From: an uncultured Pseudomonadota bacterium
Lineage (GTDB): Bacteria > Myxococcota_A > UBA796 > GCA-2862545
Assembly: GCA_913061235.1 (NCBI GenBank)
Contig: CAJXTB010000021.1
Location: 53,863 to 117,862, forward strand
Direction of reading: 5' to 3'
Length of the DNA stretch: 64,000 nucleotides
Below, piece by piece: positions 8,424-17,499 of the stretch. The notes beneath the pieces are model-generated. The model had not been told where the DNA came from and did not search any database. It saw only the letters and a list, made by a program, of their open reading frames with translations. Position 1 is the first letter of the stretch. Each line of letters starts with the position of its first letter. Both the position numbers and the translations under genes were made by a program.

Positions 8424-9217
8424 GCGTGCAGTCCCAGGACGTCCTGCATCGTATAGCGACCCGGGGCCCTCCCGCGAGCCCAGACTGCAGCGCGCAGTGC
8501 GCCAACGGCGAATGTGTCGCGGCTGGTGGCGACGTGACCGAGGCGGAGGCGGTCTCCGTCGCTTGCCAGCCACACCTCGTGCTCACCGACGACATCGCCC
8601 ATTCGCAGGGCGTGCATTCCGATTCGCCCGCTCACACGCTCGCCTGTGCGTCCGTGGCGACCATGGTCGGCCACATCTGCTAGTTGGACACCACGGGCTG
8701 CGGCAGCGCTCTGTGCGAGGAACAGTGCCGTTCCAGAGGGGGCATCTACCTTGTGGCGGTGATGGCTCTCGACGACTTCGATGTCGGCGTCTGGCAGTGC
8801 CTTGGCAGCGCGAGCGACGAGGTCTGCAAGCACGGTGACACCCGCACTGAAGTTGGCAGCGGCGACGACGGGAGCGGTCTTGGCGTAGGCGTCGAGCGCG
8901 GCATCTTGCTCGGCGGTGAGTCCGGTGGTTCCGGTCACCAGCGCGGCGCCATTCAGGAAGGGGAGCGCGGCGATGAGTGCGTCAGGCTGGGAGAAGTCGA
9001 TGACGACCTCGGCGCCAAAGAAACACTCGTCTTCGAGCACACCGATAGGAATGCCAGCAAATCCAGCGCCTGCGGTGCGGCCGGCATCTTCAAATGCGGT
9101 GCTGGCGTCTGCACGACCTACAGCGGCGGCGAGTGAGAAGGTCTCGTCTTCCAAGATCCGGTGGACCAAGCGCTTACCCACGCGACCGGCTGCACCGAGA
9201 ATGGCGACGACAACCAT
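8420..9217 (-). CDS. dapB: 4-hydroxy-tetrahydrodipicolinate reductase DapB
   Basis: 265 aa from the ATG at 9217; an upstream in-frame ATG at 9331 would add 38 residues of the neighbour's coding sequence in another frame and was rejected. It reduces hydroxy-tetrahydrodipicolinate with NAD(P)H in the diaminopimelate/lysine pathway. The N-terminal Rossmann motif is GAAGRVG, and the family signature ESHHRHKVDAPSGTA (about residue 150) carries the catalytic His pair and Lys. TGTTGL and VIDFSQP are also typical. Length matches the family. It begins one base after the stop of the outer-membrane protein gene and overlaps the small lipoprotein by ATGA, so all three share an operon. No other lysine gene is present. 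Confidence 0.95.
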   Translation of the reverse strand: MVVVAILGAAGRVGKRLVHRILEDETFSLAAAVGRADASTAFEDAGRTAGAGFAGIPIGVLEDECFFGAEVVIDFSQPDALIAALPFLNGAALVTGTTGLTAEQDAALDAYAKTAPVVAAANFSAGVTVLADLVARAAKALPDADIEVVESHHRHKVDAPSGTALFLAQSAAAARGVQLADVADHGRHGRTGERVSGRIGMHALRMGDVVGEHEVWLASDGDRLRLGHVATSRDTFAVGALRAAVWARGRAPGRYTMQDVLGLHA

Positions 9218-9218
9218 C

Positions 9219-10568
9219 TTAGAAGACCACCCGACCGAGCAGCTGTGCGCCGAGAACAGGGCGGGACAGGTCGCGACCGTCGATCTCGGAGTAGTAGGAG
9301 CCAGGCAGCAGGATGGCACCGGAGAGGCCAATGTCTACGTGCTCAGTACCAATGTAGTTGGCGCCAGCATTGAACTCGAAACCGTAGCTCTCACGCCCTT
9401 CTTCGGGGGCAGCTAAGACGCGGCCCCAGAGAAGCGACCCTTCGACTTCGAACTGGTCGTTGATGGTGCGCTTGATGCGTGGCTTGAGGAACAAGGCGTT
9501 GCTGACGGCGTTGCCGCTAGCGACCTCGTCGAAGCTGCGTCCCACGATTTCACCGCTCTCGGTCCGAATCGCAAAGGTCGGCAGTGGCTGCTCGAACATG
9601 AGCAAGCCGACGTTGTAGTCGCGGTCGAACGTGAAGGTTGTGCGGGTGTTGTCGATGGTGCCGTCACCAGTAGCGACACCGGCAACCAAACCGACTGTGG
9701 CGAAATCGAAGCCAACGTCACCCTCTAGAACAGCGCCACCAGCGGCGATGTTGACGGCTTGGTCGTCAATGGACAGGTCGCCGCCGCCGAAGCGGGCAAC
9801 GCCTTCGCCGTGAATGGCAATGCGACCGATCTCAGCGTCGAACGACAGGTCGATGGTCGCGACGGTGAATGGATCGGCACCGTCTGCATGCACCGTGTGT
9901 CGGAGCTGGAGTGCAGCTCCGGCGGTGATGGTCTCGGAGCGGTAGGCGCCCATTGCGTTGAAGGAGGTGGTGTCGTCGGATGCGTTGAACAGCGCCTCGG
10001 AGTTCACGTCAATGGCGGCAGATGCGTAGATCTCGCCGAACAAGCCTTCCCACTGAATCCGGTCAGCAGTGTCGCCGTACTCGGCGTTGCGGCCCAGTCC
10101 GTCATTCCACCAGATTCCGCTGCCCCAGTTCAGTGGCATGCGACCGAACCGAAGGGTGTGGTCGCCAAAGCGAACTTCTGACCATGCGCGCCACAGCTGG
10201 ATGTTGGCGGCTCCGTTGGTCAACGCGCTGTCTTCACCAGGCTGCAGATTGTCGGTCGTCACAACCAGTTCTTCTGCGCCTTGCTCAAAGTCGAACGCGG
10301 GCGCGGGAACATCTCCCCAGGCTACGTTTTCGAGACCGCGAATGTCTGCTGACACCATCACGTTGTCGTTTATGTAAAACGTGGGCCGCAACAAGAAGCG
10401 GTGTTGAACGTAGATGGACGACGCTTCAGAGTCTTGCTCACCGGTCTCGATGGACAGGCTCTGAAAGGCTCGGGCTCGGGCTCGGTAGTAGCCAGCGAAG
10501 TCGACGTCGACGGCGTGAGCGGGGAGGGCCAGGAGCAGGAGGCCGCCGGTCAAGATGTATCGGGTCAC
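9219..10568 (-). CDS. Outer-membrane beta-barrel protein (alginate-export/porin-like)
   Basis: About 450 aa from a GTG at 10568 that gives a compact signal peptide (residues TRYILTGGLLLLALPAHA before the cleavage site); an ATG at 10601 would add 11 residues and is the alternative. The mature part begins VDVDFAGYYRARARAFQSL and consists of alternating amphipathic strands with many Asp/Asn turns, ending in a terminal Phe (LLGRVVF), the BAM recognition residue of barrel proteins. The opening strand and conserved LRFGRMPLNWGSGIWWNDG segment are reminiscent of porins that have a long first hairpin. Substrate unknown. It heads the leftward operon with dapB and is divergent from the second kinase across a 118-bp regulatory gap. 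Confidence 0.75.
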   Translation of the reverse strand: MTRYILTGGLLLLALPAHAVDVDFAGYYRARARAFQSLSIETGEQDSEASSIYVQHRFLLRPTFYINDNVMVSADIRGLENVAWGDVPAPAFDFEQGAEELVVTTDNLQPGEDSALTNGAANIQLWRAWSEVRFGDHTLRFGRMPLNWGSGIWWNDGLGRNAEYGDTADRIQWEGLFGEIYASAAIDVNSEALFNASDDTTSFNAMGAYRSETITAGAALQLRHTVHADGADPFTVATIDLSFDAEIGRIAIHGEGVARFGGGDLSIDDQAVNIAAGGAVLEGDVGFDFATVGLVAGVATGDGTIDNTRTTFTFDRDYNVGLLMFEQPLPTFAIRTESGEIVGRSFDEVASGNAVSNALFLKPRIKRTINDQFEVEGSLLWGRVLAAPEEGRESYGFEFNAGANYIGTEHVDIGLSGAILLPGSYYSEIDGRDLSRPVLGAQLLGRVVF

Positions 10569-10686
10569 GGTTTTATCCCATGGAGGTTGGGCGGATAGCA
10601 TTCGGGTTGCGCTCGGGCAACACAGGTGCCTTGCTGGACACAGGCGTTTAGGGGGGTGATTGTGCGAAGTGAGAGACACCCTTCAA

Positions 10687-12225
10687 ATGACGACTGAAAC
10701 ACCATGGATGCCGGGCGACCCTGACCCACTGTTGGGGTCAGTGCTGGATGGGCGCGTTCGCATCGACGCTTTCCTGGCGCGTGGTGGCATGGGAAAGGTC
10801 TACCGGGCCACCCAGATGAAGCTGGGCCGTCCTGTGGCAGTCAAGGTGCTGGACACGCGAGGTTCTCCGGCAGATGAGGCGTCCTTCGAGCGGCGATTTA
10901 TTCGCGAGGCCGAGGTTTGTGCGGGTCTGGCCCATCCGAACACTGTGCGCGTGTTCGACTTCGGCCACACAGATGATGGTCGGTCGTACTTGGTCATGGA
11001 GCTGCTCACGGGCATCACTCTGTCCGACGTGATGAAGAAGGGGCCCGTTGACCCGCTGCGCATGATCAACATCTTGAAACAAGCCTGTGGCTCGTTGGCG
11101 GAGGCGCATGCGCGGGGACTGGTGCATCGCGACCTCAAGCCGTCCAATCTGTTCTTGCTGGATGGCGAACAGGAGGTGGTCAAGGTCGTGGACTTTGGCT
11201 TGGTCAAACAACTGGGCAGTGATGCTGAGACGACGCGAGCAGGCGTGTTGTTGGGCTCGCCCTTGTACATGTCGCCCGAACAAATCACCGACAACGTCAT
11301 TGACTCACGGTCTGATGTCTACGCCCTAGGCATTGTGCTGTTCATCGCCCTGACTGGAACGTCTCCATTTACGGCAACCCTGGTCGCGGCCATCCTGGTG
11401 GCCCATGTCAACGACGTCGTTCCGTCTCTTCAACAGGCGGCTCCGAACTTGGAGCTGCCCGAGTGTCTAAATTGGGTGGTTCAGCGGTGCCTCGCGAAGC
11501 GACCCGAGGACAGAATTGGCTCAGTTCGGGAGTTGGCTCGTGCGCTGTCCGCCTGCGAAGCGGTCGTCCGCGGTGAAATACCATCAGTAGCCATGACTCT
11601 GAACGCGGGTCGAGTCGTGCTTCCAGACGGTGTGGACATCTCGCTGGCGTCTACGCGTACCGTCTACATTGCCGGTGGGGCGTGGATTCATCGGCCTCGG
11701 CGCGTGATTCTTGTGGCGCTGCCGTTCTTGGCTCTCGCACTCAGTTTGCTCGCTGTCTTTCTGTCGTTGCCTTCGCAGTCCGTCGCACCGCAGCCTGCCT
11801 CCGGGGCGTCGCCCGCACTGCCTGTTTTACAGACACTGCCGGCACTACGACCTGCACCAGAGCCTGTTGTGGTGGAGCTGCATGAGGTCATTGTGACCAC
11901 CGACCCACCGACTGCTGACATTGTGCGAGATGGTCAGTTTGTCGGCAACGGACGGGTTGTCATTGGGGCCAAAGCTGGCACGTCGCTGATGGTTTCAGCG
12001 GTTCGGCATCATCCGCGTGAGATCATTCTCGATGGTTTGTTGAGTGAAATTCACGTAGCTCTTGAGAAAATCCCACTGCCATCGGTACCATCCGTAGTGC
12101 CCTCGTCGCCAGCTGTGATGCCGTCGGGTGCGGAACCACAGCCCGAGTCGACGCCCGCTCCAGCACCTACAGAGCCGTGGCGAGGTCCAAGTGAAGTTCG
12201 TGACCCATGGGGCCGAGGGCCATGA
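10687..12225 (+). CDS. Transmembrane Ser/Thr protein kinase
   Basis: 512 aa from the ATG at 10687; TTG at 10660 in frame is an alternative with a strong G-run too close upstream. The kinase domain (about 22-290) has the Gly-loop LARGGMGKVY, Lys53 in AVKVL, HRDLKPSN with HRD at 148-150, DFG at 169-171 and YMSPEQ. All active-site residues are intact. A membrane helix lies at about 340-360, followed by a Pro/Ala-rich stretch and one PEGA-like unit (about 405-460, VIVTTDPPTADIVRDGQFV) and a Pro/Ser-rich tail. It heads a rightward cassette: the TPR gene follows after 27 bp, then a periplasmic-binding-type lipoprotein. That arrangement suggests an envelope-signalling module in which the lipoprotein or TPR protein modulates or reports to the kinase. 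Confidence 0.92.
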   Translation: MTTETPWMPGDPDPLLGSVLDGRVRIDAFLARGGMGKVYRATQMKLGRPVAVKVLDTRGSPADEASFERRFIREAEVCAGLAHPNTVRVFDFGHTDDGRSYLVMELLTGITLSDVMKKGPVDPLRMINILKQACGSLAEAHARGLVHRDLKPSNLFLLDGEQEVVKVVDFGLVKQLGSDAETTRAGVLLGSPLYMSPEQITDNVIDSRSDVYALGIVLFIALTGTSPFTATLVAAILVAHVNDVVPSLQQAAPNLELPECLNWVVQRCLAKRPEDRIGSVRELARALSACEAVVRGEIPSVAMTLNAGRVVLPDGVDISLASTRTVYIAGGAWIHRPRRVILVALPFLALALSLLAVFLSLPSQSVAPQPASGASPALPVLQTLPALRPAPEPVVVELHEVIVTTDPPTADIVRDGQFVGNGRVVIGAKAGTSLMVSAVRHHPREIILDGLLSEIHVALEKIPLPSVPSVVPSSPAVMPSGAEPQPESTPAPAPTEPWRGPSEVRDPWGRGP

Positions 12226-12252
12226 CGTGATATAGGCGGTCGCGAGGTCAGT

Positions 12253-12918
12253 TTGGTTCGAGTTTGGCTAGTTGCGATGATGTTGGTGACCAGCTGTGTC
12301 GCTGCCGCGCAAACAGGCGAAACCGACGATGACCGGGCGCGTGAACTGTTCGATAACGGCGCAGGTCTGTTTGAAGAAGGCCGATATGACGAGGCGATTG
12401 ATGCCTGGCAATCTGGTTATTCACTGTCTGCTCGCCCGCTGTTTCTGTACAACTTGGCCGGCGCCTACGAGCGACTGGGCGACTTGAACCAGACCGTTGC
12501 CTATCTGAACATGTATCGCGCGCATGCCCCTGAATCGGAGCGGGACACCCTAGCTAGGCGCATCTCAGTGCTTGAGCAAAGGATTAGTGAACAGCCAGCT
12601 GAGAGCGGTCGTCGCTTTCCCGTGGCCCCAGTCGCCTTGGCGTCGGTCTCTGCGGCCAGCTTGGCTGTAGGGGTGGGCTTTGGAGCGTCATCGCTGTCGT
12701 CACGTGCACGGGCCAAAGAACTGTGTGTTGAAGGGTTGTGTGAGGGCAGCGCCTTGCCGGCAGTGCGCCGAAACCGTCGTCATGCGGTCGTCGCAGACAC
12801 TGCCCTTGTGGTGGGGATTGCGGCGGCAGGACTGGGTGTGGCGGTCTGGGCGAGTCAGAGAAAGCCGGTCACTCTGCGGGTGGACGGCTCTGGTCTGATG
12901 CTTCAGGGGCGGTTTTGA
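12253..12918 (+). CDS. TPR-repeat exported/membrane protein
   Basis: 221 aa from TTG 12253, preceded by GAGGT; no ATG gives a better signal. The N-terminus MVRVWLVAMMLVTSCVAAAQ is a signal peptide; VTSC could act as a lipobox, otherwise cleavage falls after AAA. Residues about 25-95 contain TPR-like helices (ARELFDNGAGLFEEGRYDEAIDAWQ, FLYNLAGAYERLGDLNQTVAYL). Two hydrophobic segments follow (about 124-145 and 180-197) with a basic, Cys-containing loop between them. This layout of signal, TPR pair and two membrane helices recurs next to Ser/Thr kinases in myxobacteria. Its stop overlaps the start of the next gene (TGATG), so translation is coupled. Confidence 0.72.
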   Translation: MVRVWLVAMMLVTSCVAAAQTGETDDDRARELFDNGAGLFEEGRYDEAIDAWQSGYSLSARPLFLYNLAGAYERLGDLNQTVAYLNMYRAHAPESERDTLARRISVLEQRISEQPAESGRRFPVAPVALASVSAASLAVGVGFGASSLSSRARAKELCVEGLCEGSALPAVRRNRRHAVVADTALVVGIAAAGLGVAVWASQRKPVTLRVDGSGLMLQGRF

Positions 12919-14324
12919 TGCGCGGGGTCGTGCTGACATTGCTCGGCCTGTCGAGCTGTACGCTGACCACCTTCGACCAGGTGAAGTGCACCAACAACTT
13001 CGCCTGTCAGGGGGCCTTTGGTCTGGGTTCCGTCTGTGAAGACGACGGTTTCTGTAACGACTCTGTGGAGTTCTCACGCTGCTCCCAGACGGTTCCGTCG
13101 GGGGTCATTGGAACGGGTCGCAGTTTTGATGACCCGTTGATCGTTGGCAGTCTGTTCGCTCGCAGCACTGGGCAGCTGCTGGAGGAGTCGTCGCGACTCG
13201 CAGTGGTCCAGGCGAGTGCTGCAGGTGGCCTGGATGAGCGCCCCATAATCTTGGTCCAGTGTGACTATGGTCCGCGAGAGGATGACGAGCTGACGCGCGA
13301 CGAAGCCGTTGTACAGGCCATCCGGTACCTCGATGATGTGCTTGGCGTTCGGGTCATTGTTGGGCCGGCAAGCTCGAGTGCTGTGACGGCCGCTTGGGAT
13401 GAGATGCGCGACCGCAACATGATGCTCATCTCACCATCGGCCACCAGCCCGGCCATTACCGACCTCGATGGCGTGACGGCGTCGGATGAGCAGCCAGGCC
13501 GATTGTGGCGGACGGCACCCTCAGACACCGTTCAGGGCGCGGTCATTGCCGGCGATGTTCTCGGCCAGGGCATCACTGGACTGGGTCTAGTTCACTCGGA
13601 TGAGCCTTATGGCAACGGCATTCGAGATGTTGTCCTACAGAAGGTTGAAGACGTGGACGTGACCGTTCTGTCGTACACAGCGCCGGCGCTACTACCGGAT
13701 CTGCTGCTGGATTTGTCGGAAGACGACTCGATTCAGGGCATCGTCATTGCAGCAGCTCGCATCAGTGATGTTGTGGCGGCCGTTGATTCTGCGTCCACGA
13801 TTGATGCGCTTCGCACACGCACGCTGTTCTTCCCAGATGTGGGGGCGTCGTCCGAAGTTCTTGAGGCCATCGTCAGCCAGGGCATTGAAGAGTCTGTCCG
13901 CGGCACCCGACCCGTCGTTCCCGGCGGGCGTGTCTATCAGTCATTCGAGGCCTCGTTCGCCGCAGAATACGGCGGTCGTAGCCCACGCGAAGACACCTTC
14001 AGTGCGTATTCCTATGATGCGATGTGGTTGGCATTGTACGGCTCGGCTTGGGCGCACTTTCAAGGGAGTTCGGACAATGCCATTGACGTTGCACGGGGTC
14101 TGCGTCACGTGTCGGAGGGTGAGCCTCTGGACATTCGGACCCTAAACTGGGCTCGGGTGCATGAGGTGTTTGCTGAGGGGCAGTCCATCAACGTTCAAGG
14201 GGCGTCGGGCGACCTGGATTTCGACCCGATTACCGAGGAAACGACCGGTACTATCGAAGTGTGGACCGTCCACTCGGAAGGTGGTGAACCCGTGCTCGTT
14301 CAAGAGTACGTCGTCCAACCCTGA
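12918..14324 (+). CDS. Lipoprotein with periplasmic leucine/branched-chain-type ligand-binding domain
   Basis: 468 aa. Start at the ATG overlapping the previous stop. Signal ends in lipobox LSSC at about residues 11-14. A Cys-rich spacer (KCTNNFACQG...VCEDDGFCN) precedes a type I periplasmic-binding fold: ERPIILVQCDYG, then DDVLGVRVIVGPASSSAVTAAWDEMRD (family: GPxxSxxs), MLISPSATSP, RLWRTAPSDTVQGAVIA, LGLVHSDEPYGNGIRDV and FSAYSYDAMWLALYG. No ABC permease or ATPase genes are adjacent, so it is more likely a sensor or receptor than a transporter component. Its operon with a Ser/Thr kinase and TPR protein supports a sensing role. The ligand is not predictable. Confidence 0.82.
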   Translation: MRGVVLTLLGLSSCTLTTFDQVKCTNNFACQGAFGLGSVCEDDGFCNDSVEFSRCSQTVPSGVIGTGRSFDDPLIVGSLFARSTGQLLEESSRLAVVQASAAGGLDERPIILVQCDYGPREDDELTRDEAVVQAIRYLDDVLGVRVIVGPASSSAVTAAWDEMRDRNMMLISPSATSPAITDLDGVTASDEQPGRLWRTAPSDTVQGAVIAGDVLGQGITGLGLVHSDEPYGNGIRDVVLQKVEDVDVTVLSYTAPALLPDLLLDLSEDDSIQGIVIAAARISDVVAAVDSASTIDALRTRTLFFPDVGASSEVLEAIVSQGIEESVRGTRPVVPGGRVYQSFEASFAAEYGGRSPREDTFSAYSYDAMWLALYGSAWAHFQGSSDNAIDVARGLRHVSEGEPLDIRTLNWARVHEVFAEGQSINVQGASGDLDFDPITEETTGTIEVWTVHSEGGEPVLVQEYVVQP

Positions 14325-14377
14325 CAGGCGGGCGTGACCGCTCTCGGCTAGGATGCGCCGCTATGGATGGAGTGACT

Positions 14378-16282
14378 ATGCGAAGCGCTGTTTTGGCTTT
14401 GGCCCTTGTGAGTTGTACCGGTGAGACTCCAGAGGTCACAAACCCGCCTGGGGACCTGCAGGTCGGCGTGGCTCGCGTGGCAATGCCAGCACCTGTAGGC
14501 ATTGGTACGGTCGGGTTTGGCGGGTTTGGCGTGTCTGCCGAGCCATCACCTTTCAGCGATATCTACCCTGCGACCGATACGATTCACGGTCACCCCGAGT
14601 TTAAGGTGGTAGCGTTTTCTCGTGGTGAGGGCCACGAAGTCGTGTTTGTCCGGTCCGATACGGTCGGTGTGTTTCAGCAGCTTCGGCAGAGTGTTCTCGA
14701 CCAGGTGCAGGAGCGCACTGGCCGGGACCTGGACAACGGCCTCATCTTCGCCGCGACGCACACACACAGCGGTCCTGGGCGCATCATTGATGCTGGCGGC
14801 CCGTTTGACCTCATTGCCGACACCTTCCTCCCAGAGCACTACGTTCGCATGGTCGGCGCTGTGGCGGACGGTGTGGTTGCGGCTCTCAATGACCTCGCAC
14901 CAGGCCGGGTCGGTCATGCTGAGGTCCAGATTCCAGACGCTCACAGCGACCGTCGGTGTGAGGATGGACTGGACTACAAAAACAGCACGGTTCCATTGCT
15001 GGTTGTGGAGCAAGAAGGTGAGGTTGCCGCTGTTGTTATGGCCTACGCTATCCATGGAACGCTGCTGAATATCGATGAGCTGACGTTGTCCCAGGACGTG
15101 TCGGGTGCGATTGAGCAGGCCGTGGAAGACCGCTTTGAATTGCCAGTTGAAGCCCTGATGTTCAACTCTTGGGGAGCGGACATGGCGCCGTCTAGCCCTG
15201 AGATTGAGCTGGACTCAGGGGCGGTGATTCCGGGCCAGTACCAGCGCATGGAAGTGATTGGAACGGTTGTGGCAGATGCCGTTGAGATCGGTCTGATGGA
15301 CATCACCTGGGAAGATGCACCGGTCATCGCTGCACAGACCCACCGCTTCCCAATCAGCATGTCATCCCTCGGCTACACCGGCGATGATGAGGACGTCTTC
15401 GACTACGAATACGGCGGTGTGTACTGCGGTGCGAACCGCGAAGCCGACTGCGACGTGACCACCACCGAAGACGACTTGGCGGACGCCTGCATCGGGTTCA
15501 CGGAAGAGTTCCCGGCCCCTGCCCAGACACTGTTCACGGCGGGCCAGATTGGAACCACCCACTTCGTGACCTTTCCGGGCGAGCCTGGAACGCTGTTGGC
15601 CGAGACGGTCTTGGAGCAGATGGAAGGCTACGACGGCGTCGAACAGACCCTGTTCTTCGGCTACGGTCAGGACTATACCGGCTATTCGATCCTCTCAGAA
15701 GATTGGTATCAAGGTGGCTATGAAGCGAGCGGTGCCTTGTGGGGACCGTTTCAGGGCGATACGTTCCGCGACGATGCCATTGAGGCCTACCGGCGGTACC
15801 GCAGCCCTAGCCGTGTCGACCAGCTCATCACATTGCCTCCATTGCCGGGGTTCGTGACGGACTACACGCCGCGTGTGCCGACCACCGCCCTCTCTCGTGG
15901 AACGGCTCTGGTGGATGTTCCCGCAAGCGTCAGCGCTCTGGATGTTGTGGAGTTCACGGTGGCGGGATCTGACCCGTGGCTTGGCACTCCGATTGCGACG
16001 CTACTGACGGAGTCAGGCGAGCCAGTCTTGCGTCCGAATGGGGTCGCTGTGAGCAGCGATGACTACACCTTCTGGACCACTCTTGTTCCATCTCCGACGT
16101 ACCGAGAGTCGCTAAACGCCACCGAGCGTACGTTTGCTTGGACGTTCCACCTACCCGCATCGCGCGCTGTACCCGGCTGGCCAGACCTGCTCGGTCGCTA
16201 CAAGCTGTCCATCGAGATTCCGACGGCGGATGGTTCACAGACCGTAGAGAGTGGTGTGTTTGAGGTCACCGAAGCCGACTGA
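14378..16282 (+). CDS. Neutral/alkaline ceramidase-like lipoprotein
   Basis: 634 aa from the second ATG (14378), which has GGAG five bases upstream and starts the compact signal MRSAVLALALVSC with lipobox LVSC; ATG 14363 is the alternative. The domain follows neutral (non-lysosomal) ceramidases: QVGVARVAMPAPVG near the N-terminus, then the zinc/active-site block AATHTHSGPG at about 125-134, YAIHGTLLN (His), FNSWGADMAPSS and FVTFPGEPGTLL. The ceramidase family hydrolyses the N-acyl bond of ceramide. The substrate here may be another amide lipid, as the C-terminal third diverges. It is preceded by 53 bp after the binding-protein gene and may be the last cistron of the kinase cassette. Confidence 0.83.
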   Translation: MRSAVLALALVSCTGETPEVTNPPGDLQVGVARVAMPAPVGIGTVGFGGFGVSAEPSPFSDIYPATDTIHGHPEFKVVAFSRGEGHEVVFVRSDTVGVFQQLRQSVLDQVQERTGRDLDNGLIFAATHTHSGPGRIIDAGGPFDLIADTFLPEHYVRMVGAVADGVVAALNDLAPGRVGHAEVQIPDAHSDRRCEDGLDYKNSTVPLLVVEQEGEVAAVVMAYAIHGTLLNIDELTLSQDVSGAIEQAVEDRFELPVEALMFNSWGADMAPSSPEIELDSGAVIPGQYQRMEVIGTVVADAVEIGLMDITWEDAPVIAAQTHRFPISMSSLGYTGDDEDVFDYEYGGVYCGANREADCDVTTTEDDLADACIGFTEEFPAPAQTLFTAGQIGTTHFVTFPGEPGTLLAETVLEQMEGYDGVEQTLFFGYGQDYTGYSILSEDWYQGGYEASGALWGPFQGDTFRDDAIEAYRRYRSPSRVDQLITLPPLPGFVTDYTPRVPTTALSRGTALVDVPASVSALDVVEFTVAGSDPWLGTPIATLLTESGEPVLRPNGVAVSSDDYTFWTTLVPSPTYRESLNATERTFAWTFHLPASRAVPGWPDLLGRYKLSIEIPTADGSQTVESGVFEVTEAD

Positions 16283-16288
16283 ACCGGC

Positions 16289-17485
16289 CTAGGCGCGGCT
16301 CTTCTCGACAAGCAATCGCATGGTCCGCAGGTGGTGTGCGCTTGCGACCCATCGGCAGATGACGTCTGTGAACTCATCACTGCCGCCGACCTTTGCCGAC
16401 AGGCGAGGGTTCGGCGGGGCAGCGGCACGGGTACGCAAGAGCCGCCGTGCTTCAATCGGAGACAGAGTGCCGCTGGCATCTCGAATGTCGATGAGATCCC
16501 GTCCGTATGAGCCCCAGCTGACCGTCTGGCCATCGCTCTGAACGACGCGCACGTTTCCGTCGAGGTCTACGCCCACAGCGCCAAGGCCGCGGGGTGGCGG
16601 CGTTGCGTGGTGTAGGCGGCTGAGTAGGCTGGACAGGGTGCCGTGATGGGTATTGACGGCAACGACCCTGTGTTCTCGCTCCAACCGGTGGCGAAGTCCC
16701 GTCAGGTACTGGGCGAGGGCGCGTCGTGCGAGCGCGCCAGCTTCTTGGACGGTTGCGGGCGGGAAGGTCAACAAGCCGTCGATGACTGCGTCCACCGCCG
16801 TGTTTACGGAGTTGGACCAATGTAGACGAAGGCCGTGTGCCAGGGTGCGAAGCTCGTCGGTAGCGTCTTTACCGCTAGGGCCGGGTGTGAGGCAGGCGAC
16901 GCACAAGTTGCCGTCGACCACAATCCATTCTTCTGGGGCGAGTCCCGGAGTTGGGATAACTGCGCGCTCCCATCGTCCGATACTGGCGAGTCCGGTCATG
17001 AGCAGACGGACGAGTGCGGATGGATTGTCGCTGTCTGCGAAGTCTGCGGTCAGCGTTGCGCCAGGCAGGGGCCGACGGAGAGCAGGGAGCGGATGTTCGA
17101 CCCACCGCAGCTCTGTATCAATGGCGCCCAGAGCTCGCGCGTCTCGACGAAGCGCCCGTCGAACAACCGGATCTCTCGAAAAGGCGGGCCGGAGAACGCG
17201 GACCATTGTGCGCACGCCGGTAGCGACGTCACTGCCAATCCATGTGGTGGTCCAGGTATCCCAGCGAACCAAATGACTTCGACGTACGCCTGCAATGAGC
17301 AGCGGCAAGTCCTGGTCGGTCATGGCGAGAGCGTGGGCCAGCTCGACAGCATGGGCCAGGGGACGATGGCTCGGCTCAGCGTCTGCGCGGTCTTCGAGAG
17401 CGCGCAGGAGAGCGACCGGGTCGGTCGTTGGGGGCCAAGCACCGGGGAGGTCGGCGAGGAGGTGTCGCAGGGCGTCGGGAGTCAT
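16289..17485 (-). CDS. Unknown protein with degenerate protein-kinase-like (pseudokinase) region
   Basis: 398 aa, no signal peptide or clear membrane helix. I recognise no family outright. Residues 73-200 line up with a kinase layout: WTTTWIGSDVATGVRTMVRVLRP resembles the strand pair carrying the VAIK lysine, but Arg96 takes its place. RRALRRDARALGAI resembles helix C, and IPTPGLAPEEWIVVDGNLCVA sits where HRDLKPxNxxxxxG would be, with TPG replacing HRD and no DFG following. It would therefore be catalytically dead. The C-terminal half is Arg/Leu-rich and helical. It follows the M50 peptidase gene by 14 bp on the same strand, so the two probably act together. Its stop lies six bases from the convergent ceramidase stop. 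Confidence 0.55.
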   Translation of the reverse strand: MTPDALRHLLADLPGAWPPTTDPVALLRALEDRADAEPSHRPLAHAVELAHALAMTDQDLPLLIAGVRRSHLVRWDTWTTTWIGSDVATGVRTMVRVLRPAFSRDPVVRRALRRDARALGAIDTELRWVEHPLPALRRPLPGATLTADFADSDNPSALVRLLMTGLASIGRWERAVIPTPGLAPEEWIVVDGNLCVACLTPGPSGKDATDELRTLAHGLRLHWSNSVNTAVDAVIDGLLTFPPATVQEAGALARRALAQYLTGLRHRLEREHRVVAVNTHHGTLSSLLSRLHHATPPPRGLGAVGVDLDGNVRVVQSDGQTVSWGSYGRDLIDIRDASGTLSPIEARRLLRTRAAAPPNPRLSAKVGGSDEFTDVICRWVASAHHLRTMRLLVEKSRA

Positions 17486-17499
17486 GCTCTGGCACTATC

